Positions 1 to 6,415 of a stretch of DNA of 8,479 nt are shown one piece after another. Source of the stretch: Deltaproteobacteria bacterium (lineage in GTDB: Bacteria; Desulfobacterota; Syntrophia; Syntrophales; Smithellaceae); the NCBI GenBank assembly GCA_019136325.1, contig JAGVUJ010000121.1:1-8479 (forward strand). Reading direction: 5' to 3'. The notes beneath the pieces were generated by a model. The model had not been told where the DNA came from. It did not search any database and saw only the letters and a program-made list of their open reading frames with translations. Positions within the stretch are counted from its first letter, which is position 1; each line of letters starts with the position of its first letter. The translations under genes and the position numbers were made by a program.

Positions 1-681
1 ATGAAGGCAGACTCCAAAGGCTTTACGCTGATCGAATTGCTGATTGCCATGGTCGTGGGGCTCGTGGTCCTGGCTGCGACCTACAGTGTTTTCACGCTTC
101 AGAACAAAACCCTCACCACGCAGGAAAAACTGGCCTCCAGCTATCAGAATGCGCGCATTGCGATGGACATGATGATTCGGGACATCAGCATGGCGGGGTA
201 CAATTTCACAGGAACCGGTTCCACGGTTCCGACGGCTTTGCCCCGTTGCACAAACGCGCTGGTAGCGGCCGGAACGGCATGCGCGGGGATCTCGGCGGCT
301 AATGCCAACTCAATTACGATCACAATGGATGTAACCGATGACGATGGCACAGGCAGCTCGGACGGAGACCGTGACGACGCCAATGAAAATATTACCTATG
401 ACTTATACACCTCGTCAGACGGCGTCAAGGTGCTGGGGCGCAAATCCTCCACGTCAGCCAGCAGGCAGCCTGCCGTGGAATATGTCGAGTCGCTGAGCTT
501 TGTCTATGAAGACGGCAACGGGAATACCACGACGGATCTTTCACAGATTCGAAGAGTAAAAATTACAATTACCACCATAGCGCCGACGGAGGACCCGGCC
601 TATACGGATCCGACGCACGGGGACCATTACCGGCGCTATACCCTTACAGGGTACGCCACTCCCCGAAACCTGAAATATTGA
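1..681 (+). CDS. pilW: PilW-like type IV pilus minor prepilin
   Basis: Minor pilin of the type IV pilus, inserted in the inner membrane and processed by the prepilin peptidase PilD. The 226-residue protein starts with a short basic leader, then the class III signal GFTLIELL: cleavage is expected after Gly7, Phe8 becomes the methylated N-terminus, and Glu12 is the conserved Glu5 of the mature protein. A hydrophobic helix runs to about residue 33, followed by the amphipathic stretch (residues 40-60) usual in pilins. The globular part carries Cys83 and Cys94, a likely disulfide pair, and a strongly acidic loop at about 110-129. Length and the C-terminal strand pattern fit PilW. The ATG is the first base of the window, so no ribosome binding site is visible, but the leader has normal length and the start is believable. 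The pilX start follows 8 bases after its stop, so the two are co-transcribed; FimT/PilV-type genes are likely upstream. The family call is firm, the exact symbol less so. Confidence 0.88.
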   Translation: MKADSKGFTLIELLIAMVVGLVVLAATYSVFTLQNKTLTTQEKLASSYQNARIAMDMMIRDISMAGYNFTGTGSTVPTALPRCTNALVAAGTACAGISAANANSITITMDVTDDDGTGSSDGDRDDANENITYDLYTSSDGVKVLGRKSSTSASRQPAVEYVESLSFVYEDGNGNTTTDLSQIRRVKITITTIAPTEDPAYTDPTHGDHYRRYTLTGYATPRNLKY

Positions 682-687
682 GAGGAG
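681..687 (+). promoter_or_regulatory. Ribosome binding site of pilX
   Basis: AGAGGAG lies two bases before the ATG at 690 and overlaps the last base of the pilW stop codon. It decides the start of the next gene: an in-frame TTG at 678 lies upstream of this site and is therefore not the likely start. The spacing is short for a Shine-Dalgarno site, but no better ATG is available. Confidence 0.6.
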
Positions 688-689
688 TT

Positions 690-1826
690 ATGAAACACAG
701 AATTCAATTTTTCCCGAATCGCAGGCCCTTGACGCCTCTTCGCAACGAAAAGGGAATGGTCATGGCGGTCATCCTCATGCTCGTTGCCGTGCTCGTGATT
801 CTGGGAACGACCGGTATTTTGACCGTGACGACGGATATGAAAATTTCCGCCAACTACAGGGAAAATGCCAGGGCTTTATACAACGCCGAAGCTGGTGTAG
901 AGTCAGTAATGGTCATACTGCGAACTTGGACGAAAGCGGATTATCCCACGTCTTCTGTTACTCCTAAAACAATAACCCTGACTGTGCCTTCAGGTTTTGT
1001 TTTTGATTCTTCCGTTCAGCTCCATTATGTGGCTGATAATCTTTACAAATTCCGAATGAAAGGCTACGGGAACAACAATGCTTTAAAAGAACTGGAAATT
1101 CACGTTAAATATACAGACCCTCTTCCCGGAGGCGCTCTGGCGGCCGTGCAGGCCAACAGCGCTGTAGAAAATAGTGGTAATATGGAAATTGACGGAAAGG
1201 ATTATGATATCAATGGCAATCCGATTTCACCAGCGGTCGGCGTTAAAGGTGTGAGCAGCAAGTCCACCGTAACTGCTAGTGGCGCTGGCACAATCGGTGG
1301 CGTCGACAGTGCAGGCAACGCATCCGCACCAGCCAAAACCCCTGTCGCAGGAACTGTGGAGCAAAACGCCACTTGGACAGCGCCGCTCACACCTGATGCG
1401 GCTCTGAAGATTGATGAGGGAACGCTGAAGAAAATCGCTCAAAGCGGTGTGAATGGATCTCAGTACGTAACTAATCCCAATTTACTTACCCTTCCTTTGA
1501 GCGGTGTTACATACGTTGAAGCCGATAATTGGCAGGCTGTTAATTTTGGAATCAGCAGCGGCATATTGATTGTTCATAACGCTTCAAGAAACGCTGTCTT
1601 AAAGAATACAAATGGAGGAATTTTTAAAGGCATAATGATTGTGGATGACTATGTCCATGAGCATAACGATATGTTAGGGTGCGTTATAACTTTAAGTACT
1701 TCACCTTCATCAGGTAATGTTCTCGGGAACGGCAGCGGCTATATACACTTCAGCACAGCCGCGATCGGTGCCGCTTTAAGTTTTATCGCAGGACCAAGCA
1801 AAGCTTCCTGGCGCGATGTTCAATAA
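690..1826 (+). CDS. pilX: PilX-like type IV pilus minor prepilin
   Basis: Minor pilin that in known systems joins PilV, PilW, FimU and PilE in the complex that primes pilus assembly, often with PilY1. The 378-residue protein has a basic leader (residues 1-21) and a cleavage site at Gly22-Met23. A hydrophobic helix follows (about 24-46), then the PilX N-terminal domain signature with an Asn-Tyr-Arg and an AEAGVE motif at 66-71. Like many PilX and GspK proteins it lacks Glu5 of the mature chain. Residues 150-225 are an Ala/Ser/Gly/Val-rich region. The C-terminal part (about 285-378) has an FKGIMIVDD strand and ends SWRDVQ, as seen in deltaproteobacterial PilX proteins. The ATG at 690 is chosen because of the AGAGGAG before it. 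By hand count GC falls from about 53% (721-900) to about 42% (901-1080) and 39% (1441-1680), suggesting a mosaic gene. A second PilX-type C-terminus follows directly. Confidence 0.85.
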   Translation: MKHRIQFFPNRRPLTPLRNEKGMVMAVILMLVAVLVILGTTGILTVTTDMKISANYRENARALYNAEAGVESVMVILRTWTKADYPTSSVTPKTITLTVPSGFVFDSSVQLHYVADNLYKFRMKGYGNNNALKELEIHVKYTDPLPGGALAAVQANSAVENSGNMEIDGKDYDINGNPISPAVGVKGVSSKSTVTASGAGTIGGVDSAGNASAPAKTPVAGTVEQNATWTAPLTPDAALKIDEGTLKKIAQSGVNGSQYVTNPNLLTLPLSGVTYVEADNWQAVNFGISSGILIVHNASRNAVLKNTNGGIFKGIMIVDDYVHEHNDMLGCVITLSTSPSSGNVLGNGSGYIHFSTAAIGAALSFIAGPSKASWRDVQ

Positions 1827-1832
1827 TATTAA

Positions 1833-2159
1833 GGTCTTATCATTTACCACATTTACCTGACGGGTGCGCTGGAGGCAAAAAACGGTTCTGCAATCAATGT
1901 TACGGGATCAACGCTGGATTTTTCCATTTTTTCCAATTCCACGAACAGTGTCATTTTCAAGCACGGCAGCGCTTTCAAAGGAGTGGTTTATGCGCCCTAT
2001 GCGCCTATTGAGATGAAGAACAGCGCCGACACGTACGGTCTGATCTGGGGAGGCTCCATTGACATCAAGAATTCGGGGCAGTTTTATTTTGACGAGGCTC
2101 TGAACAATAAATTCACCTCCAAAAGGGTGGTCGCTGTTTCGTGGCAAGACGTCATGTAA
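1833..2159 (+). pseudogene. Start-less remnant of a second PilX-type C-terminal region
   Basis: Reading the plus strand in the same frame as the upstream pilX gives 108 uninterrupted codons to TAA at 2157-2159. Segments include IYLTGALEAKNGSAINVTG, then FKGVVYAPYAPIEMKN, YGLIWGGSIDIKNSGQFYFD and the ending VSWQDVM. This is the shape of the C-terminal half of PilX-family minor pilins: repeated beta strands, a 'VYAP' strand, an 'IKNSG' strand and a Trp-x-Asp-Val tail parallel to the SWRDVQ ending of the intact gene. There is no N-terminal prepilin segment, no plausible start codon with a ribosome binding site near the 5' end (first in-frame ATG at 2013), and two in-frame stops (1824, 1830) separate it from pilX. 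It is best read as the surviving 3' end of a displaced or partly deleted pilX-type gene. The coding sequence has stayed open, so the event may be recent, or the segment may serve as a silent cassette; the latter is inference. Confidence 0.75.
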
Positions 2160-2195
2160 AAGAACCGACGGTGGACGGATCCCGAAAATCCCTGC

Positions 2196-4637
2196 CTATA
2201 GAATCTGAATCAGCCGAACACCACTTAAAGGTTCATCCAGAATCACTTTCATATCTGCCGGATTCCGTTCGATGAATTCCCGAAGTTCCCTGTATTTCGC
2301 CTTCAAGGTTTTCCCCGGTGTCCAATCGATCATCGCCGTGTTGGTGTCAATCACCATAAATTTAAAGCCCGAGTTTTTAAAGCGGGCGATGGTGTTTTGA
2401 TCGTTGCGGTCCCGAAAGACGGACATGAACACGTCCAGTTGATTGTCGTCGAGGACCAGCTCGTCATTATGCCTGATGAAATACTTGATGAAAGTTCCCA
2501 CACGGTAGATTTTGGGAGGGTTTCCCGGGTTGGACGCAATCTCGCGGTTTACGATGGTCATGATGGCCACGTAAGCCGGGATTCTGCGTTTCAAGTATTG
2601 TTCCCGGTCGATAACGCCACTTGCATAGGCAAGGCCGGCAGACTCCACTCCGATGCCGTGGGCCGGCAGATTCGCGGCTCTCAAAACAAGTGCGCAAATC
2701 AGCCACAGGACGACCGCTCCGCAGGCGACGCCGCTGAAGACTTTCCATCGCTCTTCTTTCAACCGCTCCATCAGTTCCACAATGATGAGCAGTAAAAAGA
2801 CAAATCCTCCCATTCCATACCAGATGACTCCTTTCGCGAAGCAGACCCAAAGCATCCAGTACATGGCGCCCAGCGCAAGTATTTCGCCGGGCCCGGTTTG
2901 AGAAAAAGCCGTTCTTCTCCGTTTCCTCAAGGACAGAAAGACTCCCGGGGGGACCAGTGCAAGAAACAAATACCCGATGTCCACATACATTCCCCGGACC
3001 GTTGGATTGAAGGTGACTGTCAGGGGAAGGCGCAGGTATTTTCCGATGCCCGGTTCATACCCGAGGTAGCGTCCCTGCTCTTCATGAACCCCCGTATCCG
3101 GCGCGGGGGACGTAATTTCCGAAAGAGGGGGGTGCAGGGCAATGGACGGGGCTGCCGTTTTCCCCGACCGCAGCGCTTCAACTGAAAATTGCTGAGCCTC
3201 CGCGAGGTTCTTGATGCCGTAAGGGGCAAAAGGCGCCGCGATGCAAAGGATTAAAACCGCCAGTTGGAGGCCCCGGCGAATTTGTTTTTTCCGGATCAGA
3301 TGAAACAGGATGACTGCCAGCAGGGAAACGATAAAAAACAGAGCCGTATATTTGACGGTAAAGGCAAAACCCATGAGGAGGCCGCAGAGCCAGAGGGATT
3401 TCGCTTCGAGACAGTCCTTTTCCTTCCAGTCCAGAAAGGAAATAAAAGCCAGCAGCATGAACAAAAGCGACGCCAGGTCCACCTTCATGTCCCTGGCGGA
3501 TTGAAACACGACGGCCGGCAGGGAGTAAAAAAGGGTGGCGGCAAGCCAGGCGAGCAATTGGGCACGGTAAGAAGGAAAGCCCTGCTGTCGTGCATAATGT
3601 TGAACGCCAACATAAAGAGCGAAGCAAGCGAGCAGACCGCCCAGAAAAGAGAGGAAAAGGGACACCGTCGCGTTGTGAAAAAGGAGAAATCCCAGGCTCA
3701 TAAAAATTCCCCAGGAATAGGCATCGATTCCCGAAAGCAGCTTGCCTTTGTCGGCGAGCAAATTCGGGATGTTCATGTAAACAGCCAGATCGTCAAAACC
3801 GATGGGAATCGGGCGAATCAGCTCCAGGACGTGATGACTCAGGATAATGGAAAAGATGAAAAAGAGAAGAAGGCGCGCGTCCAGATAGGAACCCTGAAAA
3901 CGAAGCTCCGATTTGAAAAACGTTTTGATCCACCCCAGCAGTTGCCGGCGGGAAACGGCCAGGAGCGCCCCGCTGACAATCCAGGCAACGGCGCTGTTCA
4001 GGACGCCGAAGAGTCCGCAGAGCCAGAGCGCTCCGGTAAGCAGGACGGCGCCAACACCGAAGGACAGCAGAAATTCCTTCAGTCCGAAAGATTCATCCCG
4101 TTGCCAGAGTTGCAGGACGGCTTTCCCCGGGGAGGCGCAGACCAGAAGAATCAAGGCCAGGGCAAGACAAATGAGAAGATAACGAGCCAAAATGAAGAGG
4201 CAGGGCGCCGGAGAGAGAGCAGTAGCAATGGAATAGTAACCGAACCAGCCCAGCGCCGTGATGACAAAGAAAATCGAGAAAACGATCCAGATCAGGAAAG
4301 GGGATAGAGGGACGTCAAGAGCTTTTTCTCCGGCATAAAAGCGTCTCCATAGATACAGCAGGAAATATTCGACGCCGATGACCGTCAGAATGAACAGCAG
4401 AGGACTCCATCCGCTGGTCCCGACCCATCCCGCGAGAGCGCGGAAGCTGTCCCGGTAATAAAGATGGCTGGGCCGCCAGACGATTTCTCCTCCCCGGATG
4501 CTGAAAAAATAGAAAAAGACGACGAGGCCGATCCACAGCGCGCCCGCCGTCCGGGCGGATATGCCTGCGATACGTCTTGCGCACCCGTTTTGTGAAGAAT
4601 ATTTCATAGTTGGTTCGGCGGCGATTTTATCGATCAT
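2196..4637 (-). CDS. Polytopic membrane protein resembling GT39/ArnT-type (GT-C) glycosyltransferases
   Basis: Probable inner-membrane glycosyltransferase using a polyprenyl-phosphate-sugar donor on the periplasmic side. The 813-residue protein has about fifteen hydrophobic segments between residues 31 and 652 and a soluble C-terminal domain (about 660-813). The family resemblance lies in the loop IGFDDLAVYMNIP at 279-291, where acidic residues of the first large periplasmic loop in GT-C enzymes are catalytic, in the helix start ARDMKVDL (381-388), and in the AFTVKYTAL segment (425-433), the usual 'KYTAL' motif of GT39-like proteins. About 150 residues precede the core compared with typical family members. 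The ATG at 4637 is chosen because AGGA lies seven bases upstream; a second ATG two codons earlier (4643) is possible, while a longer frame to 4688 overlaps the preceding gene more. The start overlaps the end of the GT2 gene by 11 bases, indicating translational coupling. It is the last gene of the operon. Acceptor (exported glycan, lipid or protein) cannot be read from the sequence; an O-antigen polymerase or ligase is a less likely alternative. Confidence 0.7.
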   Translation of the reverse strand: MIDKIAAEPTMKYSSQNGCARRIAGISARTAGALWIGLVVFFYFFSIRGGEIVWRPSHLYYRDSFRALAGWVGTSGWSPLLFILTVIGVEYFLLYLWRRFYAGEKALDVPLSPFLIWIVFSIFFVITALGWFGYYSIATALSPAPCLFILARYLLICLALALILLVCASPGKAVLQLWQRDESFGLKEFLLSFGVGAVLLTGALWLCGLFGVLNSAVAWIVSGALLAVSRRQLLGWIKTFFKSELRFQGSYLDARLLLFFIFSIILSHHVLELIRPIPIGFDDLAVYMNIPNLLADKGKLLSGIDAYSWGIFMSLGFLLFHNATVSLFLSFLGGLLACFALYVGVQHYARQQGFPSYRAQLLAWLAATLFYSLPAVVFQSARDMKVDLASLLFMLLAFISFLDWKEKDCLEAKSLWLCGLLMGFAFTVKYTALFFIVSLLAVILFHLIRKKQIRRGLQLAVLILCIAAPFAPYGIKNLAEAQQFSVEALRSGKTAAPSIALHPPLSEITSPAPDTGVHEEQGRYLGYEPGIGKYLRLPLTVTFNPTVRGMYVDIGYLFLALVPPGVFLSLRKRRRTAFSQTGPGEILALGAMYWMLWVCFAKGVIWYGMGGFVFLLLIIVELMERLKEERWKVFSGVACGAVVLWLICALVLRAANLPAHGIGVESAGLAYASGVIDREQYLKRRIPAYVAIMTIVNREIASNPGNPPKIYRVGTFIKYFIRHNDELVLDDNQLDVFMSVFRDRNDQNTIARFKNSGFKFMVIDTNTAMIDWTPGKTLKAKYRELREFIERNPADMKVILDEPLSGVRLIQIL

Positions 4638-5661
4638 GGTCATTTCCTGCCGCGCAGTTGACCGCGCCCGATGATGGTTTTTGCACATGCGGCTGAAAAG
4701 GAATGCGGATTCGTTTGTCCAGGACTTTCCATATCTCCAGTATCGAGGCCGCGCGCCCGGCCTGAATACGGCGGCGCTTCCGCCACATGAGGGGCAGGCC
4801 CTTCAGGGCGTCTTTCTTGGCCTTCAGAAGCAGTTTCCCCCGGCTTCTTTCAGGGAACAGGAAGACAGATGCCGGAAAGGAAGCCAGGTTGATCGCGATG
4901 TGCAGCGGCAGAAGGATCCAGAAGAGAGGGGAGGGCATGTTTTTGACAAACACCCACACCGGATTGCGGTATCCATGATAAACGGCGAAGTCGCTCCACT
5001 GGCCTCCCGCCGACGCAGCGCCCGCGTGATGAACGACCGCTTCCGGAACATAGACGGCTCTGTGCCCGGCCAGACGAAGCCGGAATCCGAGATCGACGTC
5101 CTCCAGATAACAGAAGAAATCCTCGTCAAACCCGCCTGCCTCTCTCAAAGCCCGCAGTCGATATAAAGCCGCCGCCGCGCAGGGGGAAAATATTTCCCGC
5201 GAGGCGAGATCCTGCTTTTGTTGACGCTCTCCGTAGCGATCGCGCCAGGCGAGGCCGCTTGCATGGTAAATGTCGCCGATGCCGTCAAGAATTCCCGGAT
5301 TTTCAAGGCATAACTGTCTGGAGCCGAACGCGGCGGCATTTGGATGGGCGTGTGCCGAAGCCAGCAGTTGTTCGAGCCAGTCGGCTTCCGGAAAGGCGTC
5401 GGGGTTGAGCAGGGCCACAAATTCTGTATCGCACTGGGCCAGGGCACGGTTGTTGGCGGCCGCAAATCCCAGGTTGGCGTCCATTTGCAGCAAGGTGACG
5501 TTGTCGGCCGGTTTGCCGGCACGAGTCAGGGAGCCATCCGTGCTGGCGTTATCGACAACGATCACTTTTACCGGCTGAAGCGTCTGCATGTTAAGCCGCC
5601 GCAGGCATTCGGCCAGCATCTTTCCGCTATTCCAGTTAACGATGATGACGGTTGCCGACAT
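4627..5661 (-). CDS. Family 2 glycosyltransferase (WbbL/rhamnosyltransferase-like)
   Basis: Cytoplasmic, membrane-associated inverting glycosyltransferase that adds a sugar from a nucleotide donor to the growing lipid-linked glycan. The 344-residue protein has the GT-A fold from its N-terminus: the strand TVIIVNWNSG at 4-13, the nucleotide-binding VVDNASTDGS at 35-44, the LNPDA motif at 85-89 in the position of the metal-binding DxD, and FCYLEDVDLGFRLRLAG at 183-199, where the acidic ED/D residues supply the catalytic base. His211-His212 follow as in WbbL-like enzymes. A hydrophobic segment at about 245-270 and a very basic stretch (272-305) suggest interfacial membrane attachment. The sugar cannot be deduced; rhamnose is common in this subfamily. 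The start lies three bases after the ATPase stop, behind a weak GGTGGGTGA sequence, and the gene overlaps the next one. The last 20 or so residues are poorly conserved in character. Confidence 0.92.
   Translation of the reverse strand: MSATVIIVNWNSGKMLAECLRRLNMQTLQPVKVIVVDNASTDGSLTRAGKPADNVTLLQMDANLGFAAANNRALAQCDTEFVALLNPDAFPEADWLEQLLASAHAHPNAAAFGSRQLCLENPGILDGIGDIYHASGLAWRDRYGERQQKQDLASREIFSPCAAAALYRLRALREAGGFDEDFFCYLEDVDLGFRLRLAGHRAVYVPEAVVHHAGAASAGGQWSDFAVYHGYRNPVWVFVKNMPSPLFWILLPLHIAINLASFPASVFLFPERSRGKLLLKAKKDALKGLPLMWRKRRRIQAGRAASILEIWKVLDKRIRIPFQPHVQKPSSGAVNCAAGNDHDR
4645..4648 (-). promoter_or_regulatory. Ribosome binding site of the GT39-like gene
   Basis: AGGA on the minus strand, seven bases before the ATG at 4637-4635 and inside the end of the GT2 gene. 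It favours this start over the ATG at 4643, which lies only one base away from the site. Confidence 0.45.
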
Positions 5662-5664
5662 TTT

Positions 5665-6411
5665 TCACCCACCGGTCAATGAATGAACATAGGCGTCGGC
5701 AATTTCCGGGCCGCTGCCTTCCTGAACAATCACGCCGTTGTCCAGCAGGATGGCGCGGTCGCAAAATCGACCGATATCTACAAAATTGTGGCTGACCATC
5801 AGCACCGTATGTCCCTCCCGACGAATTTCTTCAAGCCGTCTGTAGCAGCGTTCTTTAAATTCCATGTCCCCTACAGCAAATACTTCATCAACAATAAGAA
5901 GACCCCGGACGGCCCGAAAAGCCACGGCATATGCCAGGCGCATGGCCATTCCCGACGAATAATGTTTGAGTTCAAGACGCGCGAATTCACGGAGCTCCGC
6001 AAATTCTAAAATTTCGTCTGTGGCGGTTTTCAGCTCGCGAAGTGTCAGGCCCATCACGGCACCCAAAAGATAAATGTTGTCGATCGCATCCAGCTCCGGA
6101 TTCCATCCCACGCCTAGCTCCAAAATCGGCGTGATCGGCAAGGCGCATTGAACTGTTCCCCGGTCCGGCTGATAGATCCCCGTGATGATTTTGAGCAGGG
6201 TGCTTTTGCCGCAACCATTCCTTCCCATGATGCCCACGGTCTCTCCTTCTTCCACGAAAAAACTCACGCCGCTCAAGACGCTGAGCTGTCGATGATTTCT
6301 GAAAAGATGTTTCCATTTGAAAATGTTGAGCATATATTCCCGCACGGTGTCCATTCGGGTGGCGGGAATAAAAAAGCTTTTGTGAATTTCGTGCGCTTCC
6401 AGGGCGACCAT
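5665..6411 (-). CDS. wzt: ABC transporter ATPase for polysaccharide export (Wzt/TagH/KpsT type)
   Basis: Nucleotide-binding subunit that powers export of a lipid-linked polysaccharide across the inner membrane with the permease encoded just upstream. The 248-residue protein shows Walker A GRNGCGKST (63-71), the ELGVGWNPELD segment (98-108) that replaces the normal Q-loop region in this subfamily, the atypical signature YSSGM (151-155) in place of LSGGQ, Walker B LLIVDE (171-176) followed by VFAVGD, and the H-loop His208 in VSHN. The degenerate signature is diagnostic for Wzt, TagH and RfbE-like exporters. A longer frame reaches 6480, but the ATG at 6411 is preferred: it starts four bases after the permease stop and yields the standard N-terminus (VALEAHEIHKSF). 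The protein ends soon after the nucleotide-binding domain, so it lacks the C-terminal carbohydrate-binding domain of O9a-type Wzt and resembles KpsT/TagH-length proteins. Confidence 0.95.
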   Translation of the reverse strand: MVALEAHEIHKSFFIPATRMDTVREYMLNIFKWKHLFRNHRQLSVLSGVSFFVEEGETVGIMGRNGCGKSTLLKIITGIYQPDRGTVQCALPITPILELGVGWNPELDAIDNIYLLGAVMGLTLRELKTATDEILEFAELREFARLELKHYSSGMAMRLAYAVAFRAVRGLLIVDEVFAVGDMEFKERCYRRLEEIRREGHTVLMVSHNFVDIGRFCDRAILLDNGVIVQEGSGPEIADAYVHSLTGG

Positions 6412-6415
6412 ACGC

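Noticed and set aside
211..222. Perfect 12-base palindrome GGAACCGGTTCC, followed by another GGTTCC
   Set aside because: It lies inside pilW in the Thr/Gly/Ser-rich codons TGTGST and has no partner elsewhere that I could see; coding sequence explains it.
1908..2147. Minus-strand open frame opposite the pilX remnant
   Set aside because: No ribosome binding site or recognisable domain; the plus strand encodes clear PilX-type sequence here.
2160..2195. Possible terminator around CGGATCCCG and the repeated GGGAT
   Set aside because: GGATCC is a 6-base palindrome without a loop, and the GGGAT copies are direct rather than inverted; there is no following T run.
3264..4307. Long plus-strand open frame (347 codons) antisense to the GT39-like gene
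   Set aside because: The product is extremely rich in Gln, Lys, Glu and Arg without any domain pattern, as expected when the complement of hydrophobic membrane codons is read. The minus-strand gene explains the region.
5235..5250. GCGATCGC octamer
   Set aside because: A single occurrence inside the GT2 gene; no repeated array in the window.
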